DNA of 64,000 nucleotides from assembly GCF_003416765.1 (NCBI RefSeq), contig NZ_QSNG01000001.1, positions 1,328,742 through 1,392,741 on the forward strand. The letters run 5' to 3'. Both the position numbers and the translations under genes were made by a program. This document shows positions 25,165 to 33,040 of the stretch, piece after piece. This DNA comes from Paratractidigestivibacter faecalis (GTDB taxonomy: Bacteria; Actinomycetota; Coriobacteriia; Coriobacteriales; Atopobiaceae). Position 1 is the first letter of the stretch, and the number at the start of each line of letters is the position of its first letter. A model generated the notes under the pieces. That model had not been told where the DNA came from. It searched no databases and worked only from the letters and a program-made list of their open reading frames with translations.

Positions 25165-25510
25165 GGCGCCGCTCAAAAACGCCTTCCACTGGAAGCCCCT
25201 TCTGCGCAGCGGGAGGGGCTTCTCGCCATTTGCGCAGAAGGGGCTTCCAGTGGAAGGCAAAAGTGAGCACACAAGGGCACTTTCAGTCCGCCGCGCAGAA
25301 ATGCCCTCCAGTGGAAGGCAACCTTGAGCAGCTGGGAGTCCCCATGCGCACTGCGCAGAAATGCCTTCCAGTGGAGGCCAAAAGTGAGCGCAGAAGGCCT
25401 CCTTCAGCCCGCCGCGCAAAGGGCCCTTCCAGTGGAAGGCCAATTTGAGCGCCTGGAGGCAATTGCGACCCGTCGCGCACAGACGCCTTCCAGCGGAAGC
25501 AAAACGTGAG
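25165..25510 (+). repeat. six-unit interspersed repeat array, about 60 bp period, palindromic core
   Basis: Cores of the form GCCTTCCAGTGGAAGGC lie at about 25181, 25243, 25303, 25363, 25423 and 25484, spaced 60-62 bp. Around each core a longer consensus of about 37 bp recurs (GCGCAGAAAT, core, AAAAGTGAGC), separated by about 24 bp of varied sequence. The first unit is in reverse orientation, beginning GCTCA and ending TTCTGCGCA. The array fills the gap after the methyltransferase gene; the remaining 120 bp before rsmI shows nothing I can name. Repeats diverge from each other by several bases, unlike CRISPR repeats. Confidence 0.85.
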
Positions 25511-25630
25511 CGGGGCATTCTCCCCTCAGCTGCCATCAAACCCCGAGAAAAGACGCGACGCTCAAAGGCCACGCAAACGAAAGCCCCCAAGCACCAAAGA
25601 GGGTCGGGAACCTGAAGCGGGCTGCGTCCA

Positions 25631-26482
25631 TTACCCCAGTTGAAGAATCTTGTCGTACACCTGGGCCTTGGGAAGCGAGAAGGACTTGGCAAGCCGCTTG
25701 GCCAGGGCGCTCTTGGGCTCGCCTGCGGCAAGTCCCTGGGCGATGGCCTCCTCAAGCGTGGCGGGGCCTCCCGAGGCGGCGCGGCGCCGGTCCTCCAGCT
25801 CCGCGGCGTCGGGCGCGGCGATGACCACCACGCACTCCCCGCGGACCTCCCCGCGGGCCGCCACCTCGGCGGCAAGCTCGCCCGCCACGCCGCGCACGCA
25901 TTCCTCGTGGAGCTTGGTGAGCTCGCGCACGAGCGCCACGCGCCGCGCCGGAAAGACCTCGGCCACGTTGGCCAGGGTCTCCGCCACGCGCCGGGGGCTC
26001 TCGTAGCAGACGATGGTGCCCGGCACCAGGGCAAGCTCCCTAAGGCGCGTCACCTGCGCGGACTTGCGCCTGGGCAGGAAGCCCTCGAAGAAGAAGTGCT
26101 CGCTCGCCAGGCCGGAGGCAACGAGCGCGCAGGTCACGGCCGAGGGGCCAGGGATGACCTCGACGGAAAGGCCCTCGTCCAGGGCCGCGTCCACCAGGCG
26201 CTGGCCCGGGTCGGAGACGCCCGGCATGCCCGCGTCGGAGACAAACGCCACGCGCTCCCCCGCCCGCAGGCGGTCCAGCACGGCAGGGACGCGCTGCTCG
26301 ATGACGTTCTCGTCGCAGCGCTCCAGGTGCGTGTGGAGGCCGAAGGCGGCCATGAGCTTGCCCGTGACGCGGGTGTCCTCGCACAGCACGACGTCGGCCG
26401 CGTCCAGCGTGGAGACCACGCGCGGCGAGGCGTCCTGCAGGTTTCCGATGGGCGTGCCCACCATGGAGAGCATGCCGGTCAT
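25631..26482 (-). CDS. rsmI: 16S rRNA 2'-O-ribose C1402 methyltransferase
   Basis: A 283-residue protein of the RsmI family, which methylates the ribose of C1402 in 16S rRNA. It shows VGTPIGNLQD near residue 7, EDTR, the SAM-pocket SDAGMPGVSDPG, IPGPSA, and the FEGFLPR segment. Its start overlaps the upstream gene's stop as TGATG, so the two are translationally coupled, although the upstream glycosidase-like protein has no obvious link to ribosomes. Confidence 0.93.
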   Translation of the reverse strand: MTGMLSMVGTPIGNLQDASPRVVSTLDAADVVLCEDTRVTGKLMAAFGLHTHLERCDENVIEQRVPAVLDRLRAGERVAFVSDAGMPGVSDPGQRLVDAALDEGLSVEVIPGPSAVTCALVASGLASEHFFFEGFLPRRKSAQVTRLRELALVPGTIVCYESPRRVAETLANVAEVFPARRVALVRELTKLHEECVRGVAGELAAEVAARGEVRGECVVVIAAPDAAELEDRRRAASGGPATLEEAIAQGLAAGEPKSALAKRLAKSFSLPKAQVYDKILQLG

Positions 26483-27504
26483 CAGGCGATCATCCCCCGC
26501 TCGAAGGTTGCCATTGCCACGCGCGCGTCCCAGCCGGGCAGCAGGCCCGAGGTCTTCCAGGTGTTGAAGAACCAGGCGGGAGCCTTCTCGTAGGCGGCGA
26601 TCTGCTCGGAGGTGAAGACGCGCTCCAGGGCAATGCGGCCCTCGGGCGTCATGGCGGAGTCCGCGATGGGCAGCGCCGCGGACCATTTGCCCACCATGAC
26701 CGGCATGCCGGCGCGGGCGGCCTCGCGCAGCTGGCGAGAGTTGCGCTCCACCAGGCGGCGCACCCCCGAGGGGCCAGAGACGTCCACGCGCGTGGTCGGG
26801 CGTCGGTCGAGGTGGCAGTCGAGCCAAGCGTTGCGGTAGTGGCGCTGGGCCATGAAGCGGCCCCAGCCGCCAGGAATGCCGCCGTCGGGCATGATGACCA
26901 CGGGCTCCTCGCCCGCGGCGTGGCGGACCAGCTCGTAGGCCTCGCGATAGTAGTTGCGCAGGAGGTGGACGGGCATGCCCTCGGTGAGGGTCAGCCCAAG
27001 CCGGCGCTGCGAGACCACGTCGTCGGCAAGCTCGATGCCAAAGAAGCCCATGCGGGAGGCGTAGCGCTTGGAGAGCCTGAAGACCACGTCAAGCGCCCTC
27101 TCGCGAGAAAGGCGCATGTCGGCAAGGTCATGGGTGGCCTCTCCGCCGCGCCCGGGGCCGCCAGGATTGATGGCCAGGGCAAAGACGACCTTGAGGCCAA
27201 GCTCCTCGGCCCAGTCCAGCGCATCGTCGACGTGCTCCATGCAGCCGACGAAGCCGATGGTCTGCGCCGCGCCGTCGCCAAAGGCGTACCAGGGGACGGG
27301 CAGCCTCACGGCGTTGAAGCCGCGCGAGGCTATTCTCACAAAGTCGTCCCTCGTGATGAAGGAGTTGCGGTGGCGACGGACGACCTCGGCGTAGTTGCGC
27401 GCGCCAAGCCCCTTGAGCAGGGCGTCCTCGTCAAGGGCCCCCGCCTCGGCAAACAGCTCGGGCGTCACCCACGGCTCAAGCGAGAGCCAACCCGTCAGGT
27501 TCAC
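26482..27504 (-). CDS. GH5-like protein with catalytic glutamates replaced (probable pseudoenzyme)
   Basis: A 340-residue TIM-barrel protein resembling exo-beta-glucanases of glycoside hydrolase family 5: VNLTGWLSLEPWVTP at the start, FNAVRLPVPWYAF, GIELADD, VGKWSAAL and WFFNTWKT. In active relatives the acid/base motif is GIELLNEP and the nucleophile motif is GEWSAAL; here they read GIELADDV and GKWSAAL, so both catalytic glutamates are lost. The GTG at 27504 is the first standard start, yet in-frame upstream codons ADGTLHG still look homologous and run back to a TGA without an ATG, GTG or TTG. The gene may have lost its start or use a non-standard one. Carbohydrate binding without hydrolysis is possible. 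Confidence 0.7.
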   Translation of the reverse strand: MNLTGWLSLEPWVTPELFAEAGALDEDALLKGLGARNYAEVVRRHRNSFITRDDFVRIASRGFNAVRLPVPWYAFGDGAAQTIGFVGCMEHVDDALDWAEELGLKVVFALAINPGGPGRGGEATHDLADMRLSRERALDVVFRLSKRYASRMGFFGIELADDVVSQRRLGLTLTEGMPVHLLRNYYREAYELVRHAAGEEPVVIMPDGGIPGGWGRFMAQRHYRNAWLDCHLDRRPTTRVDVSGPSGVRRLVERNSRQLREAARAGMPVMVGKWSAALPIADSAMTPEGRIALERVFTSEQIAAYEKAPAWFFNTWKTSGLLPGWDARVAMATFERGMIA

Positions 27505-27603
27505 TCCGTGCAGCGTGCCGTCTGCCGTATGACCACCTCCGTCGTGCTTCTCGCCTCATGCGCGGCCGGGCGCTCCCCTGGGCCCGGCCCACTTACCTTG
27601 AGT

Positions 27604-28032
27604 CTACCCCCGGTCAGGCGAGAAGGACGCGCGGTTGTTGGGAGTCTCGTTGCAATCCACGCGGCTCACGGGAAGGCCACGCGCGACCAGGCGCTCGAAG
27701 AGGTAGCGGGCCAGGTTCTCGGACGTGGTGCGGAAGGGCAGGACGGTGAGGCTGAAGCCCTCGGCCGCCAGCGCGTCCATGGTCGCGGGGGCAAGCGAGC
27801 CCTCCTCCACCAGGAAGGTGTGGTCGAGCGCGTCGCACTCCTCGCGCACGATGCGCTTGAGGGTGGCAAAGTCAACGACCATGTCCTTCTCGGTGCCGAA
27901 CGCGCCCAGCTCGGAGGCGCGCACGTAGGCCGTCACGCGCCACTGGTGGCCATGCAGGTTCTCGCACTTGCCGTTGTAGTCCGTCAGGAAGTGCGCCGAG
28001 TCAAACCAGTACTCGGTGGAAAGCTCGTACAT
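27604..28032 (-). CDS. queD: 6-carboxy-tetrahydropterin synthase (QueD/PTPS family)
   Basis: A 142-residue enzyme of the 6-pyruvoyl-tetrahydropterin synthase family. Zinc ligands are in FDSAHFL and NLHGHQW, and the catalytic histidine/acid pair is in ALDHTFL and ETPNN. It converts dihydroneopterin triphosphate on the route to queuosine or related pterins. The ATG at 28032 is preceded by GAGAGGAG at 6 bp. No other queuosine-synthesis genes adjoin, though a VUT-type precursor transporter lies at 61285. Confidence 0.85.
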   Translation of the reverse strand: MYELSTEYWFDSAHFLTDYNGKCENLHGHQWRVTAYVRASELGAFGTEKDMVVDFATLKRIVREECDALDHTFLVEEGSLAPATMDALAAEGFSLTVLPFRTTSENLARYLFERLVARGLPVSRVDCNETPNNRASFSPDRG

Positions 28033-28113
28033 CGTGTCTCCTCTCAGCTGCATGGCCATCTTACGGCACGCGCCGGACGCAATGGGGGCGCGCCAGCAAG
28101 TCCACGCGAGTCC

Positions 28114-28181
28114 GTGTCACAACTTTGGATGGAATTGAGCGGCAACTGGAAAAACGCGAATCTCATCAGAAGTTGTGACAC
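28114..28181. repeat. 68 bp inverted-repeat element (GTGTCACAACTT arms)
   Basis: GTGTCACAACTT at 28114-28125 and AAGTTGTGACAC at 28170-28181 are perfect 12 bp arms, with further partial pairing inward (GATG/CATC). It lies upstream of queD and downstream of ricT. I see only this copy in the window. Confidence 0.65.
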
Positions 28182-28218
28182 AGAGCTGGCTCTAGGCCAC
28201 AGGCTCGGCCGCCCAGAC

Positions 28219-28256
28219 AAAAGCCGCCCGGCGAGAAGGTCCTCTCGTCGGGCGGC
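28219..28256 (-). terminator. terminator after ricT
   Basis: A strong stem GCCGCCCGacGAGAGG/CCTTCTCGCCGGGCGGC with slight mismatch, followed on the minus strand by TTTTG. It includes a version of the GGCGAGAAG motif common in this window's hairpins. Confidence 0.8.
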
Positions 28257-28273
28257 CTGCGCTTGATGTCTAG

Positions 28274-29797
28274 CTACTCGGCGTCGGAGCCGCCGTTGCC
28301 GCGGCCACGGCCGCCACGGTGGCGGCGACGAGGCTTGGGGGCGTCGCCGGCGCCCTCGCCGGAGGCGGGACGCTGTCCACTGGCGTTGCCCCGCGGGCTG
28401 CCGCTGCCGGCAGCGCCGCCCTTGTCGCCGGGCCTGCGGGTGCGCTTGGGGCGCATGCCGCCGCCACGCTTGGGCTGCTGCTCTCCCCCGCGCTCGGGCG
28501 TGGCCTCGCCGGCCTGGTGGTGACGGCGGCGGGCAGGCTTGCCGTCGCTGGCCGCAGGCTGCTGGCCGCGGCCGGGACGGGCCTGCTGGCCTACGGCCGG
28601 AGCGGAGCCGTTGGCGGCATCGGCGCCGCCACGGCGCTTACGGCGGCGACGTCCGTCCTCGCCGGCAGCCTCGCCGGCAGCCTGGCCCTGGGCGCCCCCG
28701 CGCATGTGCTGCGGGCGGTCGCCCTTCTCGCCAGGCTTGCCGCCGCGAGCACCGCTTGCACTGCCGGAGGCGTTGCCGCCGTCATCGGAGCGGCGGCGCT
28801 TGCGGCGGGTGCTCACGAAGATGTCCGCGGCGTCCACGGTCTGCTCGGGGGCCACGCCGTTCTTGCGGTCAAGCTCGGCGAGGGCCATCTGGACGTCCGG
28901 GGAGTCCAGGCGGTCGAGAACCTCGCGCGTCACGGTGTCGGGCCTGCAGGCGCAGCCCAGCTCCTTGGACTTCTTGCAGGCGGCCTCGGAGGCCGTCATG
29001 TCGGCCAGGGCCACGCGAATCTGCTTGCCACTCTCGAGGCGCAGGCAGATCTGCTCCTTGGGCGTGTCGTACTCGATGATCTTGCCCTTGCCCAGCGGCG
29101 TGTCGATGACGGCGTTGCGCTTGGGGGCACGGCCCTTGAAGTCGCGGTAGGCCTCGAACTCGTAGCGCAGGCAGCACATGAGGCGGCCGCACGCGCCGGA
29201 GATCTTGGTGGAGTTGAGCGGCAGGTCCTGCTCCTTGGCCATGCGGATGGAGACCGGGTCGAAGGACATGTTGAACCTGCGGCAGCAGAGCTCCTGGCCG
29301 CAGTGGCCATAGCCGCCCACAATGGCGGCCTCCTCGCGCACGCCGATCTGGCGCATGTCGATGCGGACGTGGAGCTCGCGGGAGAGGTCACGGACGAGCT
29401 GCCTGAAGTCCACGCGCTCCTCGGCGGCAAAGTAGCAGACGGCCTTCTCGCCGTCGAAGAGGTACTCCACGCCGACGGGCTTCATGTCCAGGCCGCTGGC
29501 GCCCACCAGGCGGCGGAACGTGGGCATGGCATCCTCGCCGCGGGAGGCGAGCTGCTCGGCGCGGTCGAGGTCGGAGTCCGTGGCTATGCGCACGACCGAG
29601 CGCAGCTGGGCATGGCCGATGACGTGCTCAAGCTCCTCCTCGGAGACCTCTCGGGCGTCTGCCGTGGCAAGGCCGATCTCTGTTCCGCGCTCGGTGGAGC
29701 AGATGACGTGGTCGGCTTCCTGGGCGCCGGTGCCGGCGGGGTCAAACCACAGGTCGCGCGCGGCGTAGGTGAACTTCACCGGAATGATGGTGGGCAT
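28274..29797 (-). CDS. ricT: PSP1-domain protein RicT/YaaT with long disordered RG-rich tail
   Basis: A 507-residue protein. The first 300 residues form the PSP1 domain with its conserved cysteine pattern (YGHCGQELCCRRF, SGACGRLMCCLRYE), which in Bacillus RicT helps bind Fe-S clusters in the RicAFT complex that promotes RNA maturation. The C-terminal 190 residues are low-complexity, rich in Gly, Arg, Ala and Lys, and probably disordered and RNA-binding; this tail is much longer than usual. AAAGGAGG precedes the ATG. It overlaps holB by 22 bp, a gene pair conserved in Gram-positive bacteria. Confidence 0.9.
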   Translation of the reverse strand: MPTIIPVKFTYAARDLWFDPAGTGAQEADHVICSTERGTEIGLATADAREVSEEELEHVIGHAQLRSVVRIATDSDLDRAEQLASRGEDAMPTFRRLVGASGLDMKPVGVEYLFDGEKAVCYFAAEERVDFRQLVRDLSRELHVRIDMRQIGVREEAAIVGGYGHCGQELCCRRFNMSFDPVSIRMAKEQDLPLNSTKISGACGRLMCCLRYEFEAYRDFKGRAPKRNAVIDTPLGKGKIIEYDTPKEQICLRLESGKQIRVALADMTASEAACKKSKELGCACRPDTVTREVLDRLDSPDVQMALAELDRKNGVAPEQTVDAADIFVSTRRKRRRSDDGGNASGSASGARGGKPGEKGDRPQHMRGGAQGQAAGEAAGEDGRRRRKRRGGADAANGSAPAVGQQARPGRGQQPAASDGKPARRRHHQAGEATPERGGEQQPKRGGGMRPKRTRRPGDKGGAAGSGSPRGNASGQRPASGEGAGDAPKPRRRHRGGRGRGNGGSDAE

Positions 29798-30924
29798 GCG
29801 AGTGCCTCCTTTATGGAAAGCAGCATGGCCTCAAGGGCCAGCTGCGGCGATACGTTGTGGGCGAGGTCCTCCGCCGCCGCGGAGCACGCCGCCAGGGCGC
29901 GGGTGACGCCGCCCACGCCAGTTGCCGCGGCAATGCGCTCGATGGCGGCCGCGGCGTCCTCGTTCACGATCTTGCGGGAGACGTCCTCGCAGCGAACGAG
30001 CACGTCACGAAGGACGGACTCTGTAGCTGCAAGAACCTCCATCATACCCGAACGCTCTCGGGCGGAGAGCTCGCGCTTGTTTGCGTCCTCGAGCTGCTTG
30101 AGCGCCGCCGCGGTGAGGAAGTCCGAGGACTCGTCCAGCGCCTCCTTCTGGGCGGCGACCACGTCGGCCAGCGGGAGCTTTGCCTCCTCCACTATCTGGC
30201 GGGCCGCCTGGAGCACGTCCCAGGAGTCGTCCCTTGCCAGCTGGTCAAGCGTGCTCACCACCAGGCGGCGCACCTGCCTTCTGCCGGGCGAACTCAGGAA
30301 CTCGACGGCGTGGGAGGCGGAGCCCGCCACGGAGAGGGCGATGGCAGCCTCCTGCGGGGTTGCCGCGGCCTCGCGCTGGACCCGGGCAAGGGCCACCTCC
30401 GGCGGCACCGACGAGAAGGGCACCACCTGGCAGCGAGAGACGATGGTGGGCAGAAGGCTTGCCACCGTGCGCCCACAAAGGATGAAGGTCACGCCGGCGG
30501 GCGGCTCCTCAAGGGTCTTGAGCAGCGCATTTGCCGCCGTTCCGCGCAGAAGCTCGGCCCGCTCCAGCACGTAGACCTTTGAGGGGGCGCGCATGGGGGC
30601 AAGCTGGGCGTCGGCGATGACCTCGCGCACCTGGTCGGCAAGGTAGCCCACGGCCGACGCCGGGGCGTACCAGTGGACGTCGGGGTGCGTCTTGTGCGCC
30701 ACGCGGCGGCACTCGTCACACGAGCCGTCTCCCCCGTTGGGGCAGACGATGCACTTGGCCAAGGCCTCGGCAGCCTCGTGCTTGCCCGAGCCCGGGGCGC
30801 CCACAAAGAGATAGGCATGGCTGAGACGCCCCTCGACCACCGCACGGGCCAGGAAGTCGCGCACGCGCGGCTGGTCCGAGAGACCCGCCAGCGCGGCGGG
30901 GGCGTCCGTCGGCGCGTTGCCCAT
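29776..30924 (-). CDS. holB: DNA polymerase III delta-prime subunit
   Basis: A 382-residue clamp-loader subunit: Walker-like GAPGSGKHE, a zinc module of four cysteines (CIVCPNGGDGSCDEC), and the SRC motif in TIVSRCQ. It helps load the sliding clamp. The ATG at 30924 overlaps the tmk stop as TGATG. The tmk-holB-ricT order is the conserved Gram-positive arrangement. Confidence 0.93.
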   Translation of the reverse strand: MGNAPTDAPAALAGLSDQPRVRDFLARAVVEGRLSHAYLFVGAPGSGKHEAAEALAKCIVCPNGGDGSCDECRRVAHKTHPDVHWYAPASAVGYLADQVREVIADAQLAPMRAPSKVYVLERAELLRGTAANALLKTLEEPPAGVTFILCGRTVASLLPTIVSRCQVVPFSSVPPEVALARVQREAAATPQEAAIALSVAGSASHAVEFLSSPGRRQVRRLVVSTLDQLARDDSWDVLQAARQIVEEAKLPLADVVAAQKEALDESSDFLTAAALKQLEDANKRELSARERSGMMEVLAATESVLRDVLVRCEDVSRKIVNEDAAAAIERIAAATGVGGVTRALAACSAAAEDLAHNVSPQLALEAMLLSIKEALACPPSFR

Positions 30925-31568
30925 CACGCCTCACCCCTACCGTCGAGAAGTCCGTCCACCAGGGGCGCAGCCTCGTCCACAAGGCGCCCGAGGACCTCCT
31001 CGGTGCTGCCCGTGGCATCGACCACGTGTACGCGGCCCGGCTCGGCCGCCGCAAGATCGAGGTAGCCCTGGCGCACGCGCTCCTGGAAGGCCACGCCCTC
31101 GGCCTCGAGCCGGTCCGCTCCGCCCCTGGTGGCACGGGCAAGGGCGTCTTTGGTGTCCATGTCCAGCACCAGCGTGAGGTCGGGCGTGACGCCGCAGCTG
31201 CCCAGGGCGTTTGCCTGGCTGATGACCCGGGCGTCCAGGGCGCGACCAGCGGCCTGGTAGGCGTAGGTGGAGTCATAGAATCGGTCGCACAGCACCACGG
31301 CGCCGCGGGCGAGCGCGGGCTCGATGACCTGACGGACCAGCTGGGCGCGAGACGCCTCAAAGAGAAGGAGCTCACACTCGGGGGCCATCTCGGCGTTGTC
31401 CGGATCAAGCACGAGCGAGCGGATCTTCTCGCTTATGGACGTGCCGCCGGGCTCGCGCAGGCGCACGACCTCGCGGCCGGCCGCCTGGATGGCGTCGGCC
31501 AGCAGGGCGACCTGCGTGGACTTGCCACAGCCGTCCGCCCCCTCGAGCGTGATGAACGTGCCCCGCAT
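30924..31568 (-). CDS. tmk: thymidylate kinase
   Basis: A 214-residue kinase converting dTMP to dTDP. It has the P-loop EGADGCGKST, the DR motif in LREPGGT and LCDRFYDSTYAYQ, and a lid region GGADRLEAEG. The ATG at 31568 follows GCGGAGG. It leads the tmk-holB-ricT operon. Confidence 0.95.
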   Translation of the reverse strand: MRGTFITLEGADGCGKSTQVALLADAIQAAGREVVRLREPGGTSISEKIRSLVLDPDNAEMAPECELLLFEASRAQLVRQVIEPALARGAVVLCDRFYDSTYAYQAAGRALDARVISQANALGSCGVTPDLTLVLDMDTKDALARATRGGADRLEAEGVAFQERVRQGYLDLAAAEPGRVHVVDATGSTEEVLGRLVDEAAPLVDGLLDGRGEA

Positions 31569-31613
31569 AGCGCCTCCGCCTTCCGATTGCCTAACCCATA
31601 TAGGATATACGCC

Positions 31614-32291
31614 TTACGCGATCTGCGCCAAAAGCGCAGGATCGATCCGCACCTCAAGCAGGTCCTCCATCCGGCAGCCCAGGACGGCGGCAAGGCTTGC
31701 GACCGTGGCGGCCTGGGCATGGTTGACGTCCTTCTTGCGCTGCTCGTACATCTGGATGGAGCGCAGGGAGACCTTGGCGCGAAAGGCCAGCTCCTGCTGG
31801 GAGAGGCCGGCCTCCCTGCGAAGCGCCGCCAGCCGCGTGGGGCCGGACAGCCGCTCTTTCTCCACGCGCCGCGCAGCCAGACGCACGAACCTTGACTCAT
31901 CGGCCTCGTGGTAGGGGTGGTACATGCGCACCACTGTGTCATAGGGCGCCGCCGAGAAGAGCTCGCCAAACGTGACGCCGAGCTCCCACTGGGCGCGCGC
32001 GACGACCCAGCCCGCCCAGTAGTCGGGCGTCTTCTCAAAGCGGAAGCGCGGCTCCGTCCCCCTGGCGTCTCCGTAGCCGAGCTCGTGCGAGAGCTCCCAG
32101 AAGAGCTCCACGCCAGAGAGGCCTCCCAGGACGCGCGGGTTGCCGCGCCCGAACTCCCGCCCGACGGCGCTCACGGCAAAGAGCTCCGCAACCTCGCTGC
32201 CCTCGGCGCCGTAGTCGTTGACCGCAAAGTCGAAGAAACAGGCGAGCTCCGTCATGGCGTCCGCAAGGTAGAGCTCATCGTAGGCGCTCAT
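31614..32291 (-). CDS. HTH-domain protein, probable antitoxin/regulator partner of the DUF3990 protein
   Basis: A 225-residue protein whose last 70 residues form a Cro/CI-type helix-turn-helix (LRREAGLSQQELAFRAKVSLRSIQ, then VNHAQAATVASLAAVLGC). The first 140 residues are acidic and of no family I recognise. Its start overlaps the preceding DUF3990 gene by 17 bp, so both are made together. A perfect palindrome in front of the pair is a likely autoregulatory operator. This layout suggests a toxin-antitoxin module with this protein as neutraliser and repressor. Confidence 0.7.
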   Translation of the reverse strand: MSAYDELYLADAMTELACFFDFAVNDYGAEGSEVAELFAVSAVGREFGRGNPRVLGGLSGVELFWELSHELGYGDARGTEPRFRFEKTPDYWAGWVVARAQWELGVTFGELFSAAPYDTVVRMYHPYHEADESRFVRLAARRVEKERLSGPTRLAALRREAGLSQQELAFRAKVSLRSIQMYEQRKKDVNHAQAATVASLAAVLGCRMEDLLEVRIDPALLAQIA

Positions 32292-32943
32292 CGTCTTTGC
32301 CCACCCTCCCCGAGATCAGATCCAGCACGTATATGCCCTCCGGGTCAAAGCCGGGGCCCTCCGAGAACGCCTTTCTGGCCTCAAGGTCCCTGCGTTTGCG
32401 CCGAGGGTAGAAGCAGCGCGCGGGTGCGGGCTCGAAGTCGATGTATTCCAAGCTCTCAAGCGCCCGCGGCGTCCGCAAGGCGACCTGGCGGCCCAGGCCT
32501 CCAAGCCTCATCGCCCAGCTCAGCTGCTCCACGCTCAGCGAGTTTGAGACGAACTGCCTCACAAACGAGAAGTACGAGTCATCAGCGCGATATCCGCAAA
32601 TGACGTCATATCCGGACAGGTCAACCGGATAGTTCTCCCTGATCCACTCCGCCGCCTCGAGCGCCACGGGAGAGCCCAGGTTGACGACCCTGTGAGTCAG
32701 AAGGACGCTCAGCCACTCAAGAACCGACCGAGCGCCGGCGTCAAGGTCCAAGACCGCAAGGCCCTCCAGGTCAAGCTCGTACCGGTTGGCCACGCCGTCG
32801 ATCTCCTCGCAGCGACACGCCCATTCCCTTGCGAGCTCAAGGTGCTCGGTCATGTAGAACGCACGGCCGTAGTCGTTGTTCTCGCGACAGAACGAGAGGT
32901 CGGGATGCCTGACGATCATCGTCGAGCCATGCCAGAGCTCCAT
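32275..32943 (-). CDS. DUF3990-family protein, ADP-ribosyltransferase-like, putative toxin
   Basis: A 222-residue protein matching DUF3990 in its first 160 residues: LWHGST near the N-terminus, DYGRAFYMTEH, EWACRC and the ending RQFVSNSLSVEQLS. The HGS/YxT pattern resembles the NAD-binding fold of mono-ADP-ribosyltransferases, so it may modify a host target. GGGAGG lies 7 bp before the ATG. It is first in a two-gene operon with the HTH partner and has a terminator-insulated promoter. Toxicity is an inference from family and context. Confidence 0.72.
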   Translation of the reverse strand: MELWHGSTMIVRHPDLSFCRENNDYGRAFYMTEHLELAREWACRCEEIDGVANRYELDLEGLAVLDLDAGARSVLEWLSVLLTHRVVNLGSPVALEAAEWIRENYPVDLSGYDVICGYRADDSYFSFVRQFVSNSLSVEQLSWAMRLGGLGRQVALRTPRALESLEYIDFEPAPARCFYPRRKRRDLEARKAFSEGPGFDPEGIYVLDLISGRVGKDDERLR

Positions 32944-32957
32944 GAGGTCCTCCCGTC

Positions 32958-32977
32958 ACTATCACCGTGGTGATAGT
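32958..32977. promoter_or_regulatory. palindromic operator before the DUF3990/HTH pair
   Basis: ACTATCACCGTGGTGATAGT is a perfect 20 bp palindrome (9 bp arms, 2 bp centre) ending 15 bp before the DUF3990 start codon, just ahead of its ribosome site. Its position fits repression by the HTH protein. Confidence 0.7.
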
Positions 32978-32991
32978 CTAGCAGATTCCAC

Positions 32992-33018
32992 AAAAAGGGC
33001 CGGCGCGTGGCCGGCCCC
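32992..33018 (-). terminator. terminator after topA
   Basis: Minus-strand stem GGGCCGGC/GCCGGCCC with a five-base loop, followed by TTTTTG. Confidence 0.85.
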
Positions 33019-33040
33019 GAGGTGACGATCTTCTCGCTTG

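Noticed and set aside
25165-25510. The repeat array as a CRISPR array
   Set aside because: Repeats differ from one another by several bases, the first is inverted, the intervening sequences are only about 24 bp, and no cas genes are present in the 64 kb.
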